Origin: an uncultured Methanospirillum sp. | Lineage (GTDB): Archaea; Halobacteriota; Methanomicrobia; Methanomicrobiales; Methanospirillaceae | NCBI RefSeq assembly: GCF_963668475.1 | Contig: NZ_OY764544.1 | Span: 3,471,986-3,535,985 of the forward strand | Direction: 5' to 3' | Length of the DNA stretch: 64,000 nt | In this document: one piece after another, positions 46,034 to 56,217 of the stretch | Layout of the letters: each line of letters opens with the position of its first letter | How positions within the stretch are numbered: position 1 is the first letter of the stretch | Position numbers and translations under genes: made by a program | The notes under the pieces: generated by a model | The model's database searches: none | Told to the model about the DNA's origin: nothing | The model's input: only the letters and a program-made list of their open reading frames with translations

Positions 46034-46879
46034 ATGAAGATCATCAGCACCCGGCGGTCTCAGGTTCTTGCCGGCAGAATAGCAGAGATCCTGCAAAAAC
46101 CGCTGGTAGATGTCAGATGGACCCGGTTTCCTGATGGTGAGATCTACCTGCGTTCTGGTGAGGTCTCGGATCGTATGGTAATTGTGGGGAGTCTGGTTGA
46201 GAGCGATGATCTGATAGAACTGCTGCTGCTCACCGATCTCTGCAGCGGTTCAGAGATCACCCTTGTCCTTCCGTATATGGGCTATGCCAGACAGGATAAA
46301 CAGTTCAATCCCGGTGAGCCGCTTTCGGCCCGGATCATAGCCAGAACACTTGGCTCCGGGGTGAACAGGGTGATTACCGTCAACCTTCATGAGAAGACGA
46401 TAATCCCCTTCTTTGGAGTGCCAACTATTGATACCTCACTCGCCGGGGAGATGGCACGTGACATCCGAGAATTATCACTCATATCTCCACTGATTCTCGG
46501 GCCTGATATTGGTGCATCAGATCTTGCACGTGACATAGCGACTACAGGAGGTTGGGAGTCTGATCACCTGCATAAGGTCAGGCTGTCAGGTACAGAGGTC
46601 AGAATAGAACCCAAAGAGATCCCGGTGAAAGGAAGGGATGTTGTGATTGTTGATGATATCATCTCAACCGGCGGCACCCAGGCCACCGCAGCAGCCATGC
46701 TTCTTGAACAGGGGGCTGCTTCGATATGCACCGTCTGTGTGCATGGTGTTCTGGCAACCGGTGCTTACACTCATCTGAAGAGTGCAGGAATCAGCCAGGT
46801 TATAAGCAGCGATACGATCGAAAGTGCCTGCAGTGGTTACTCTGCAGCCAGGACTATTACCGATGCCCTCACCAGATAA
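46034..46879 (+). CDS. prs: Ribose-phosphate pyrophosphokinase
   Basis: 281 residues. Makes PRPP from ribose 5-phosphate and ATP. Motifs: TRFPDGEIYLRS, the PYMGYARQDKQFNPGEPLSARI loop, the LGPDIGASDLARDIA segment and the PRPP-binding loop VIVDDIISTGGTQ. The length and GEPLSA loop are typical of class III archaeal Prs. It starts a plus-strand run with nob1 and gfcR-like genes, is divergent from lonB, and overlaps nob1 by 17 bases. Confidence 0.95.
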   Translation: MKIISTRRSQVLAGRIAEILQKPLVDVRWTRFPDGEIYLRSGEVSDRMVIVGSLVESDDLIELLLLTDLCSGSEITLVLPYMGYARQDKQFNPGEPLSARIIARTLGSGVNRVITVNLHEKTIIPFFGVPTIDTSLAGEMARDIRELSLISPLILGPDIGASDLARDIATTGGWESDHLHKVRLSGTEVRIEPKEIPVKGRDVVIVDDIISTGGTQATAAAMLLEQGAASICTVCVHGVLATGAYTHLKSAGISQVISSDTIESACSGYSAARTITDALTR

Positions 46880-47402
46880 TCCTGATATTGTAGATCCCGC
46901 CGGTTCAACAGGCCCGGTTTCAGAGACAGGGTGCAAAGTTCTGGTTTTAGATACCTCGGCGTTCTTCCTCTCGATCCCGCTTGAAGGCAAATTGTATACT
47001 GTCCCCCGGGTGGAATCAGAACTGAAGGACCTGCGTGGAAAAGCCAGGTTTTCGGTCCTGCTTGATGGAGGTATGGAGATCAAACCCCCGCTCCAGAAGT
47101 CTCTGAAATCTGCAAAGGAAGCAGCAGGAAAAAGTGGCGATCTCCGTGTCCTGTCTGATACAGATACTGATCTGATTGCTCTTGCACTGGAGGTTAAAGG
47201 GACCCTCGTCTCTGATGATTTTGCTGTACAGAACACCGCCCTTGCTCTTGGGATTCCTGTACAGTCGATCATCCAGCGTGAAGCGGGTCCCCGGGTCTGG
47301 CAGCTCCGGTGCACCGGATGCGGCAAGTACTTTGATCAGATTCCGACAAAAGCCGGTGACTGCCCGATCTGTGGATCGGCATTAAAACGAAAGAATAAAT
47401 AG
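46863..47402 (+). CDS. rRNA maturation endonuclease Nob1
   Basis: 179 residues from ATG 46863; the frame begins at 46824. Nob1 cleaves the 3' end of 16S/18S rRNA precursors. It has a PIN domain ([33 protein letters not shown] and [16 protein letters not shown], with conserved aspartates) and a C-terminal zinc ribbon ([20 protein letters not shown]). It overlaps prs by 17 bases, and the gfcR-like gene follows 22 bases after its stop. Confidence 0.9.
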   Translation: MPSPDNPDIVDPAGSTGPVSETGCKVLVLDTSAFFLSIPLEGKLYTVPRVESELKDLRGKARFSVLLDGGMEIKPPLQKSLKSAKEAAGKSGDLRVLSDTDTDLIALALEVKGTLVSDDFAVQNTALALGIPVQSIIQREAGPRVWQLRCTGCGKYFDQIPTKAGDCPICGSALKRKNK

Positions 47403-47424
47403 ATCCCTGCAGATCTCTTTCCAG

Positions 47425-48021
47425 ATGTCTACGATCGAAGATCTCATTCAGAAGGCACGTCTCCTGAGAAGTGAGGGTCACAGCCCCGGTCAGATCGCGG
47501 ACGAACTCTCTCTCTCCATGGAGACTGTAACCTGGCTCCTCACCCAGGAGAAGGGTGCCTCAACTCCGAAAGATGTCCATATCGATTGGACTACTGTCAG
47601 CGGTGATGCTGTCCTGCTTCATGAGAGCAGCATGATGCTAATATCCCGGTACCGCATGTTGCAACCGGAGGGATCCAGCCCGACCGCATTTGTTGGTATT
47701 TCCATATCCGGTATTCCTCTTGCAACCCTTATGGCAGCATCAGAAGGGAGTCGTCTGGCCATTTACCATCCGTCAAAGCACAGTGCTGCCGAGACACCGA
47801 TGGGTTCAATGAGTGGGAATTTTGGAATAAACCCCGGTGATCAGTGCGTGGTTGTCGATGATGTCATCACATCCGGAGAGACACTTCGTGAGGTTGTGGC
47901 ATACCTGAAGAGTCATGGTGCAACTCCGCTTGCATGTTGTGTCCTCTTTGATAAGCGCGGAATCAGGGAGATTGAAGGCGTCCCTGTATATAGCCTCTTC
48001 AGAATTTCCCGAATAGATTAA
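47425..48021 (+). CDS. gfcR: GfcR-type HTH-phosphoribosyltransferase regulator
   Basis: 198 residues. The N-terminal helix-turn-helix ([23 protein letters not shown]) joins a type I phosphoribosyltransferase domain with the PRPP loop [13 protein letters not shown] and the [16 protein letters not shown] segment. Homologous proteins (COG0856) act as transcriptional regulators of central carbon metabolism in haloarchaea (GfcR) rather than as orotate PRTases. It is co-oriented with prs and nob1; a metabolite-sensing role linking PRPP to transcription is plausible. Confidence 0.88.
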   Translation: MSTIEDLIQKARLLRSEGHSPGQIADELSLSMETVTWLLTQEKGASTPKDVHIDWTTVSGDAVLLHESSMMLISRYRMLQPEGSSPTAFVGISISGIPLATLMAASEGSRLAIYHPSKHSAAETPMGSMSGNFGINPGDQCVVVDDVITSGETLREVVAYLKSHGATPLACCVLFDKRGIREIEGVPVYSLFRISRID

Positions 48022-48054
48022 TCTCCTCTTCTTTTCAGGGTGAATGCGCAACTC

Positions 48055-48061
48055 ATATATA
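48055..48061 (+). promoter_or_regulatory. TATA box of the thermosome gene
   Basis: ATATATA at 48055-48061, 40-46 bases before the ATG, with expected start near 48082, just before GGAGG at 48089-48093. Position and spacing match a standard archaeal promoter. Confidence 0.6.
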
Positions 48062-48100
48062 GAACTCTAAATCCACCTGTATCCATACGGAGGATACTCT

Positions 48101-49687
48101 ATGCTTGCGCAACAGCCTGTTATCATCTTACGAGAAAATGTAGAGCGGACGCACGGATATGAGGCGCAGCGCTCAAATATAGCAGCCGCAAAGGCACTTG
48201 CCGAGGCTGTCAGATCCACCCTCGGTCCACGGGGTATGGACAAGATGCTTATTGATGGGACTGGGGACATCACCATCACTAACGACGGAATTACAATTCT
48301 TGATGAGATCTCGGTACAGCACCCAGGTGCCAAGATGGTCATCGAGGTCTCCCGGACCCAGGACGAAGAGGTTGGGGATGGAACAACCACTGCTGTAGTA
48401 CTTGTCGGTTCCCTGATGGAACAGGCAGAGATTCTTCTGAACAAGAAGATTCACCCGACTGTCATCTGTCGTGGATATCGGATGGGAATGACCAAGGCTC
48501 TTGAGATCCTTGATAGCATGGCAACCACCGTCGATCCCTACAACAAGGAGATCCTTGCATCAATCGTGCAGACTGCCATCACCGGCAAGTCTATCGAGAA
48601 CGTCAAGGAGAAGATCAGCGAGATTGCAGTGGATGCAGTCACAGCCGTTGCAGAGAAGAGCGGTAAGAAGGTCATCGTTGACGAGGACGATGTCCAGATC
48701 AAGTCCCACAAGGGTTCTTCAATGGATGATGCTGAACTGGTTCGCGGAGTAGTTCTCGAAAAGACCCGTGTCAACCAGGCAATGCCACGTATCATCAAGA
48801 ATGCAAAGGTTGCACTGATTACAAGTCCTCTTGAGATCAGAAAGACCGAGGTCAAGGCCAAGATCAAGATCAACAGCACCGAACAGGTAGAAGCATTCGG
48901 TCAGCAGGAGCGTGAAGCACTCAAGGCAATGGCAGATGCTGTCATCGCAACAGGTGCGAATGTTCTCCTCTGCCAGAAAGGCATCGCCGATGCAGCCCAG
49001 TACTTCCTTGCCAAGGCAGGAGTCATGGCTCTTGAGGATGTTCCTGAAAAGGACATGAAGTTTGCTGCCCGGGCCCTGAATGCAACCATTGCAAACAAGG
49101 CAGACGATCTGACAAAGTCAATGCTTGGAACCGCTGCTGGTGCAGAGGAGATCGAGGACACCGAGATGACCAAGATCTTTGGAGCCAAGAATCCGAAGAC
49201 CGTCACTATCCTGCTACGTGGAACCACCACCTACCTGGTCGATGAACTGGAACGGGCAATGGTGGATGCGACCCGTGTCGTCATGGACACCATGGAAGAC
49301 GGGAAGTATGTGCCAGGTGGTGCAGCAATCGAGACCGAACTGGTTGTCAAACTCCGTGAGTTCGCAGCAACCGTTGGTGGGAGAGAGCAGATCGCAATCG
49401 AGTCCTATGCCGATGCCTTTGCAATCATCCCGATCACCCTTGCAGAGAACTCAGGCATGAACCCGATTGACAAACTCGTGGAACTCAAGTCTGCCCATGC
49501 TAAAGGGAAGAAGAACTTAGGTCTGAATGTCTTCACCGGTAAGGGTGTTGATATGCTGAGTGAGGGAGTTATCGAACCGCTCCGGTGCAAACGTCAGGCT
49601 ATCCAGTCCTCAGCAGAAGCTGTCGAGATGCTGCTTCGTGTTGATGACATGATGGTTTCACGCAACGATGCTCCTGGTGGTATGTAA
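48101..49687 (+). CDS. Thermosome subunit (group II chaperonin)
   Basis: 528 residues. Subunit of the double-ring group II chaperonin. Motifs: the ATP site [55 protein letters not shown] and the C-terminal [14 protein letters not shown] [15 protein letters not shown] and [13 protein letters not shown]. Ends with [14 protein letters not shown], without the long Gly/Met tail. GGAGG at 48089-48093 supports the start. It is a second folding machine in this window besides the Hsp70 set. Confidence 0.96.
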   Translation: MLAQQPVIILRENVERTHGYEAQRSNIAAAKALAEAVRSTLGPRGMDKMLIDGTGDITITNDGITILDEISVQHPGAKMVIEVSRTQDEEVGDGTTTAVVLVGSLMEQAEILLNKKIHPTVICRGYRMGMTKALEILDSMATTVDPYNKEILASIVQTAITGKSIENVKEKISEIAVDAVTAVAEKSGKKVIVDEDDVQIKSHKGSSMDDAELVRGVVLEKTRVNQAMPRIIKNAKVALITSPLEIRKTEVKAKIKINSTEQVEAFGQQEREALKAMADAVIATGANVLLCQKGIADAAQYFLAKAGVMALEDVPEKDMKFAARALNATIANKADDLTKSMLGTAAGAEEIEDTEMTKIFGAKNPKTVTILLRGTTTYLVDELERAMVDATRVVMDTMEDGKYVPGGAAIETELVVKLREFAATVGGREQIAIESYADAFAIIPITLAENSGMNPIDKLVELKSAHAKGKKNLGLNVFTGKGVDMLSEGVIEPLRCKRQAIQSSAEAVEMLLRVDDMMVSRNDAPGGM

Positions 49688-49694
49688 TACCCTC

Positions 49695-49701
49695 TTTTTT
49701 T
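49695..49701 (+). terminator. T-run after thermosome gene
   Basis: T7 at 49695-49701, eight bases past the stop. Oligo-T with no strong stem is the usual archaeal terminator form. Confidence 0.55.
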
Positions 49702-49765
49702 ATTCCTTGTCTGGAATCTTCGATATCCTTAAACCTGAATTTGTTCAATTGATATTGCTATCTGG

Positions 49766-49848
49766 GCCGAGGTAGTCTAGCCCGGGAAGGCGGTGGTCTC
49801 GAAAACCACTGGTGTTTCACCTCGGGAGTTCAAATCTCCCCCTCGGCG
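49766..49848 (+). tRNA. tRNA-Ser (anticodon CGA)
   Basis: 83-base class II tRNA. The acceptor stem is GCCGAGG (49766-49772) with CCTCGGC (49841-49847) and discriminator G at 49848. The anticodon arm GTGGT/ACCAC encloses CTCGAAA, so the anticodon is CGA at 49800-49802, reading UCG. A long variable arm and the T-loop TTCAAAT are visible. No CCA is encoded, as is common in archaea. It stands between the thermosome and the sensor kinase. Confidence 0.95.
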
Positions 49849-49998
49849 TTCGGCGGGTTAGTTCTAAGCTGCTTTTTTTACAACATTGATTCAATTCTCA
49901 TCAGATATTTAAATAAGTATGTCGCTATAAAATTCTGATATGTTACCCGATCAGAATTTATCCTTTGCATCATTCTGGTCAAGATATTCAGGTTCTGC

Positions 49999-51745
49999 AT
50001 GGATTTGTCTTTGGTACTTGTCTGGTTCTGTCTCGCCTCAGCGTGCATAACTTATGGGCTTGGCCTTTTTGTCCTCTCAAAGAACACATCCTCTCCGGTA
50101 AATCGTCTCTTCTTTGTTGTCATGGTTGGAGCAGCATACTGGGCAGCAGGTGAATTTCTCATATGGCATGTGAACAGTTATGAAGGATCCCTGTTCTGGC
50201 TGAAAGCAAGTTCATTCTGGACTGTGGTCATCGCTACAACTGTTCACTTCGTCCTTGTGTTCACCAGCCACCCGATCTCAAAACGTGAGCATATCCTAAA
50301 GATTTTCATTCTTCTATATCTTCCATCACTGGCGTTTGCCTGTCTTGAGATCTTTACTGAATCTATCTACGTGGTTTTACCACAGGAAGGGTCTGGATTC
50401 TACTATACTCCTGTTTATGACAGTGTGTTGTTTCAGATCGAATCCCTTTATTTCCTGCTGATAATGCTGGGAGTAGCGTATCTCAGTATTCAGTCCTGGT
50501 TCAGATCACAAAAGGCGAGGATTCGCAGGCAATGCGTTCTTCTCAGTATAGGTTTCCTGCTTGTAATCGGCTTTGGTTCCCAATCGGCGTTCTACCTCCC
50601 CAGGTATGGGATTTATATCCCCAACCTTGTTTTCATTGGTATAGTTCTCTTCTCGATCATAATCGCATACACCATCCTGAAGTACGGACTTTTTACCCTT
50701 GGACCTGAAACGGTGGCAACCAACATCATCCGGACGATGCCGAATGGACTTGTTCTGACTGATATGAGTGGCACTGTCCTCTCCGGAAACTCCGCAGCTG
50801 CAGATCTCTTACAGATAAATCAGGATCAGATGCCAGGAAAGCAGGTGACCTCCCTGATCTCTGGTGAAACATTTTCGCTGATCACAGGGATCGTATCTGA
50901 ATCTGGAACACTCTCTGATTATGAATCTGTTCTTTCAGGGTCAGGAAAACCGGTCAGCATTGCAAGTTCCCTGGTGAGAGATCCGGAAGGTGATCCTGCA
51001 GGCATCATTCTGATCATACGGGATATTACTGCCAGGAAATCTGCCGAACGGGCGTTACAGATCGCAAATGAGAAGATTAACCCTGTTGAGCAGACTGACT
51101 CGTCACGATATCAGTAACCTGGTCACTCCTCTGCAAATGTATCTCTCATTGATCAGGGACGATGACAGTGTATCACCTGATAATCCTCACTTTACAGCCT
51201 GTATCACCCTCGTGGAGAAGATCGCTCATCATCTTCAATTTTCACGCCAGTATCAGGAAGTCGGCTCCCATGATCCCATGTGGCTGAACTTAAGAGAGGT
51301 GATTCAGTCAGCAGATTGTGATCTTGCCAATGATACGGTTCAGATCACGGTGAATGTCCCTCCCGGGATGATCTATGCGGATCCACTGTTTCAGAAGGTC
51401 ATCTACAATCTGCTGGAAAATGCGATCCGCCATGGCGGCAACATCACCAGAATTTTGATTCATGCCATTCAGAATCCTGATCGTGAACTCATACTCACAA
51501 TCGAGGACGACGGACAGGGTATCAGGGAAGAAGAGAAAGACCTGATTTTTCTCCATGGGTATGGGAAGAACTCTGGTCTTGGGTTGACCATGTCCCGCGA
51601 GATATTATCTATTACCGGTATCACCATCATGGAAACCGGAATCTATGGGAATGGAGCCAGGTTTGATCTTGTTATTCCGGCAGATATCTGGATCCCGGAA
51701 ACCTCTGATCCCTCTGACAGTGTGACAGGAGATGACAGATATTGA
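49999..51745 (+). pseudogene. Sensor histidine kinase (7TM-PAS-HisKA-HATPase), single-base frameshift
   Basis: The first frame (49999-51117) encodes seven membrane segments of the 7TM-sensor kind (LVWFCLASACITYGLGLFVL through VFIGIVLFSIIIAYTIL), then a PAS domain (NIIRTMPNGLVLTDMSGT to IILIIRDITARKSAE). The second frame (51068-51745) continues with LTLLSRLTRHDISNLVTPL, the HisKA His site, then NLLENAIRHGG, DDGQGI and GLGLTMSREIL of the ATPase. Removing one C from CCC at 51081-51083 joins them as ANEKINLLSRLTRHDISN, a complete kinase of about 580 residues. It is either a recent frameshift or an assembly error. No response regulator is adjacent. Confidence 0.85.
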
Positions 51746-51808
51746 TTGTTTTTTCTCCTGAGACTTGCAAAAGGAAGTAGGTTTGTAATTCGTGGGCGAA
51801 TAGATTTT

Positions 51809-51816
51809 ATTTATAA
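51809..51816 (+). promoter_or_regulatory. TATA box of the PKD surface protein gene
   Basis: TTTATAAA at 51809-51816, about 50 bases before the start codon, with expected start near 51840 and a G7 ribosome-binding run at 51849-51855. A typical archaeal promoter. Confidence 0.55.
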
Positions 51817-51861
51817 ACCCCCTATATTCAACACAACCGGGTTTTACTGGGGGGGATGAAT

Positions 51862-54800
51862 ATGGGAGCATCAGTCAGGATCATTCTTCTGGTATGCATT
51901 ATCGGAATAATCTCCGGGGTTTCTCTTGCAGAGACTCCTTCTATTGTCATTGAGAACGGACATCTGTCAGTGGTCGCTGATTTCAGAGCTGATCTCCAGT
52001 CAGGTGCTGCACCAGTTGCTGTGCAGTTCACTGATACCAGTACCGGCTCACCTGGTGAATGGTACTGGGATTTTGGCGATGGAACACATGACACCGAAGA
52101 AAACCCCCTTCACATCTATACATCTTCTGGGATCTACTCAGTCTCGCTGAGTGTCACAGGCCCAGCCGGCTCTGACATGAAGACAAGACTTGGATACATA
52201 AAGGTTTCAGAAGCACCAGTATCGACCAGTGCACAAGAGCCGGTGCAGACGATAAGCCCCCAAATATTATCCCTCTCCTCTCCAACCCCTACCACTCTTT
52301 CTACTCCGGTATCCGGAGAGTCCCCTGTGCCCACCCCGACCTTTACTCCTACTCCGGATATTGGAAAGTCTGAAGCCGATCTTCTGAACCTTTTGACACC
52401 AGCCATTCATGCTGACTTCATGCCTTCAGTAACCGGTGGCCTCGCTCCTCTGGCGGTCAGTTTCACCGACAACTCTTCAGGCAGCCCGACAGGCTGGTCC
52501 TGGGACTTCGGTGATGGGACATCATCCGACCTCCCCTCTCCTGAGCACGTATACACGACTCCTGGAAAGTACACAATCAGACTGACTGTTCAGGGGAGCC
52601 AGGGTTCAAACACCACGATGAGTACTGAGCCCATCGAGGTAGCCCTTCCACCTGAGGCATCAGTTAGGGCGCAGCCCCGGACAGGTTCGGCCCCGTTGAT
52701 GGTTGCGTTTACCGATAATTCGACCGGAAGAGTAAACTCCTGGCTTTGGACTTTTGGTGATGGTACGAGTTCTGAAGAACAGAATCCAGTACACACATAT
52801 AGCCGTGCAGGAGTGTATGACGTCTCACTCACCATTTCAGGTCCCGATGGTGGTGCAAATGCCGCTGTGCCTGCAATGGTAACAGTCACGGATCTCATTG
52901 AGCAGCCGGTAGCAATGATCTCTGTAGATAAAACAGCCGGTGATGCCCCTCTTGCCGTAACGTTTACTGATGTTTCAACCGGTGATGTGACTACGAGGAC
53001 CTGGGACTTTGGTGACGGCGGCAGTGGGGCAGAGTCTGAAATATCCCATACATTCTCCAAGTCAGGCTCGTACACCGCCCGGCTCACCATTAAGGGACCT
53101 GCCGGAGAGAGTCAGGCAGAAACAAATATAATCGTAAGTGATCCGGTTTCAACCCCGAAAGCAGGATTCTCTACTGATACTGTGTCAGGAGTTGCCCCTC
53201 TCGCTGTATCTTTCATGGATATGTCAACTGGCAGCATCTCATCCTGGAGCTGGGATTTTGGTGATGGTACCAGTTCAGCTGAAACTAACCCGATGCACAC
53301 ATATTCTTCAGCCGGCTCCTATCAGGCAGGGTTGACCGTGAGCGGCCCCGGTGGTTCGAGTCATTCCGAGAAGGGTATCATCGTAAGTGAACCAACAACC
53401 CTGCCCACTCCCGAAATTACTCCTACTCCTGTAGTCACCAGTACTCCGTCTGTGGTTTCCAAACCCATGGAACCTGCGACGACCCTGGTTCCGACCCCTG
53501 AGATTACTCCGGTCATTGAAGTCACTAATACTCCTACTGTGGTTTCCGAACCCATGGAATCTGTGACGACCCCGGTTCCGACCCCTGAGATTACTCCGGT
53601 CATTGAAGTCACTAATACTCCTACTGTGGTTTCCGAACCCATGGAATCTGTGACGACCCCGGGTCTGACCCCTGAGATTACTCCGGTCACTATAGTCACT
53701 AGTATTCCATCTGTGGTTTCTGAATCCCAGGAACCAGTGGCAACCCCGGTTCCTGCTAAAAAGAGGGCGATGGTTGCAAAGTTCACCACGTTCAATAATG
53801 AAGGTTCTGCCCCTCTGGCAGTCCGTTTCAAAGACACCTCTACCGGGGAGATTACCTCGTGGTCCTGGGACTTTGGCGATGGCAGCAGTTCCTCTGATCA
53901 GAACCCTTCACACACCTACATCAAATCGGGCAATTATGCAGTCTCCTTAACTGTTACCGGTCCGGAAGGTTCACAGAATTCAGATCTTTCGATGATTCTG
54001 GTAACTTCATCGGTTTCAATGCCGAAAGCAGTCATTACTGCTGATCAAAAGAATGGAACTGCACCACTCACCGTGACATTCACAGATGCTTCTATTGGAA
54101 GCGTCACCACAAGGAACTGGAATTTCGGTGATGAAACAACCTCCTCTGATCCAAATCCGGTCCACACCTATAGCGAGCCAGGTGTTTTTACTGCCTCTTT
54201 GATCGTGACAGGGCCTGCCGGAGAGAGCAGGACTGATGAGCAGATTGTGGTCAGAGGTTTAGAAGACAGCCCATTATTGGAACCTGCCGAATCACCGGAG
54301 CCAGTTGTTCCCATCCTTTACAGTGAAGATGTAACATCTGAAATACAGCCGGTCCAGTTAGCAACCGCCGTTCCTCAAAACGCAGAAGGACCGGTCATTC
54401 CTCAGAGCACACGGACTGAAACCCCGAAAAGTTCTCAAGCAGTTTCAGAATTACCCGGTATTCTCGTAACTACAGACAGAACCACCGGTCCTGCTCCCCT
54501 GACTGTTTCGTTTTCAAGCAATTCAGCATTGAAAGTGGATCGGTACGAGTGGCTCTTTGGTGATGGGTCCAGTTCAGGAGAAGAACGCCCGATTCATACT
54601 TATGATATGCCTGGCTCCTATGATCTCACGCTCCTCCTCTATGGTCCTGATGGCCAGGGAAGGAAAGTGATCCCTGCATACATCACGGTATCAGAGCCGA
54701 AGATAATCTCCTCAGAAAATAAAACCGAATCAGTACCCCTTTCTGAACTGACGGTGCAGCAGAATCACACAGGCCCTACGGCGAGTATCGCTGCAGACAT

Positions 54801-56172
54801 AGTCAATGGAACAGCCCCACTTAAGGTCTCATTCGAAGCCGAACCTGAAGGAAATATCGACGGGTATGCCTGGGACTTCGGTGACGGGGGAAGTTCGTAT
54901 GAACAGAACCCGACCCATAGCTATGCAACAGAAGGGAATTATTCTGTAAAACTTGTTATTGCCGGAGAGGGCGGTTCTGATGAGATACGACTCAACAGTA
55001 CTATCACGGTCCTTGAAGGCCTGAAGACTCCTGTTAGTGGCTTCACAGCTTCGCCGATCTCCGGGTATGTACCGCTGAATGTCTCTTTCACAGATACGTC
55101 ATCGGGATCCATCAGCCAATACGAGTGGAGCATGGGTGATGGAAGCAATTCATATGAACAGAACCCTATTCACCAGTACGCAGTGCCTGGTGTTTACACA
55201 GTGGGATTGAAGGTATCAGGTCAGGCAGGGAATTCAGCCGAGATAAAGAAGGATCTGATCACGGTTGAGAATCTCCCGGCAGCACCTGTTGCCAGGTTCA
55301 AAGCAGATAAGCGGAGCGGAACTGCCCCGCTTGAGATTCACTTCCAGGATCTCTCATCCGGAGTTGTTACCTCCTGGAACTGGGATCTCGGTGACGGCAC
55401 CATCATTGATGAAAAAGATCCGGTCATAACATATACCAAGGCAGGGGTTTATGCGGTAACACAAACCGTTACCGGGCCGGGAGGAAAGGATGTGGCAATC
55501 AGGAGAGGGTATATCACCGTATCCGAACCAGAGATCCCGCCCACTGCAGTCATCTATGCAGAACCAGTGGAAGGTCCCGCACCCATGACCGTAAAGTTCC
55601 TTGATATGTCCACAGGTCTGGTGACCGGTTGGAACTGGGATCTCGGCGATGGATCAGTCTCCACAAACAAGAATCCTACTCATATCTACCAGTCAGAGGG
55701 TACTTACTCGGTGAATCTTCATGTCTCCGGACCAGATGGAGAGAACAGCACCACGACTCTGATTCGGGTATCTCCACATGAAAAGACCTCTGAAAAAACT
55801 GAACATCAAAGTCCTGTTTCAGATTCAGAGCCGATTGAGCCTGTTGCTTCAGGTATAATTACGAATGAATCAGGTCTCCGGAATTCGAGTATAGGCGAAC
55901 TGGGAAATCAGGCTCCTGAGAATGAAAAGCCTGTAGCCGCGTTCTCCCTGTCAGGACGAAGCGGAAAAAGTCCTCTCACCATAACCTTCCATGATCGTTC
56001 AACCGGGCAAATCACCAACTGGCAATGGGTCTTCGGAGATGGAGAGACCTCTGATCTCAGGGATCCAACCCACACCTATCAACAGCCTGGCATCTACACT
56101 GTCGCCCTTGCAGTGACAGGTCCTGACGGGACTTCACAGAAACGGATTCGCGAGGCTGTTCAGGTTTTCTGA
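51862..56172 (+). CDS. Giant surface protein with 13 PKD domains
   Basis: 1436 residues from ATG 51862, which is better spaced from the G7 run than ATG 51856. The signal peptide is MGASVRIILLVCIIGIISGVSLA. I count thirteen PKD domains from the core APL.V.F.D.STG....W.WDFGDG: five before about residue 510, two after a Thr/Pro linker, then six more to the end. Some copies are altered, for example FGDE in one and WSMGDG in another. The linker carries an 87-bp repeat. No membrane anchor, PEF-CTERM-like or LPXTG-like end is seen. A cell-surface or sheath/adhesion protein is likely. Confidence 0.93.
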   Translation: MGASVRIILLVCIIGIISGVSLAETPSIVIENGHLSVVADFRADLQSGAAPVAVQFTDTSTGSPGEWYWDFGDGTHDTEENPLHIYTSSGIYSVSLSVTGPAGSDMKTRLGYIKVSEAPVSTSAQEPVQTISPQILSLSSPTPTTLSTPVSGESPVPTPTFTPTPDIGKSEADLLNLLTPAIHADFMPSVTGGLAPLAVSFTDNSSGSPTGWSWDFGDGTSSDLPSPEHVYTTPGKYTIRLTVQGSQGSNTTMSTEPIEVALPPEASVRAQPRTGSAPLMVAFTDNSTGRVNSWLWTFGDGTSSEEQNPVHTYSRAGVYDVSLTISGPDGGANAAVPAMVTVTDLIEQPVAMISVDKTAGDAPLAVTFTDVSTGDVTTRTWDFGDGGSGAESEISHTFSKSGSYTARLTIKGPAGESQAETNIIVSDPVSTPKAGFSTDTVSGVAPLAVSFMDMSTGSISSWSWDFGDGTSSAETNPMHTYSSAGSYQAGLTVSGPGGSSHSEKGIIVSEPTTLPTPEITPTPVVTSTPSVVSKPMEPATTLVPTPEITPVIEVTNTPTVVSEPMESVTTPVPTPEITPVIEVTNTPTVVSEPMESVTTPGLTPEITPVTIVTSIPSVVSESQEPVATPVPAKKRAMVAKFTTFNNEGSAPLAVRFKDTSTGEITSWSWDFGDGSSSSDQNPSHTYIKSGNYAVSLTVTGPEGSQNSDLSMILVTSSVSMPKAVITADQKNGTAPLTVTFTDASIGSVTTRNWNFGDETTSSDPNPVHTYSEPGVFTASLIVTGPAGESRTDEQIVVRGLEDSPLLEPAESPEPVVPILYSEDVTSEIQPVQLATAVPQNAEGPVIPQSTRTETPKSSQAVSELPGILVTTDRTTGPAPLTVSFSSNSALKVDRYEWLFGDGSSSGEERPIHTYDMPGSYDLTLLLYGPDGQGRKVIPAYITVSEPKIISSENKTESVPLSELTVQQNHTGPTASIAADIVNGTAPLKVSFEAEPEGNIDGYAWDFGDGGSSYEQNPTHSYATEGNYSVKLVIAGEGGSDEIRLNSTITVLEGLKTPVSGFTASPISGYVPLNVSFTDTSSGSISQYEWSMGDGSNSYEQNPIHQYAVPGVYTVGLKVSGQAGNSAEIKKDLITVENLPAAPVARFKADKRSGTAPLEIHFQDLSSGVVTSWNWDLGDGTIIDEKDPVITYTKAGVYAVTQTVTGPGGKDVAIRRGYITVSEPEIPPTAVIYAEPVEGPAPMTVKFLDMSTGLVTGWNWDLGDGSVSTNKNPTHIYQSEGTYSVNLHVSGPDGENSTTTLIRVSPHEKTSEKTEHQSPVSDSEPIEPVASGIITNESGLRNSSIGELGNQAPENEKPVAAFSLSGRSGKSPLTITFHDRSTGQITNWQWVFGDGETSDLRDPTHTYQQPGIYTVALAVTGPDGTSQKRIREAVQVF
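53404..53750 (+). repeat. 87-bp tandem repeat in linker of the PKD protein
   Basis: Units start at 53491, 53578 and 53665, with a degenerate one before them; each is 29 codons and encodes TPEITPVIEVTNTPTVVSEP followed by MESVTTPVP. The second is almost identical to the first, indicating recent expansion. It forms a Pro/Thr-rich, probably extended or glycosylated stalk between PKD domains. Confidence 0.85.
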
Positions 56173-56217
56173 ACTGCTGAAAAAGAGTAGGTATCTATAC
56201 AGCCTTAAGGATTGCAA

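Noticed and set aside
53361..53837. A 158-residue Gly/Val/Thr-rich minus-strand protein
   Set aside because: It is the reverse of the repeated Thr/Pro linker in the PKD protein gene and has repeats only for that reason.
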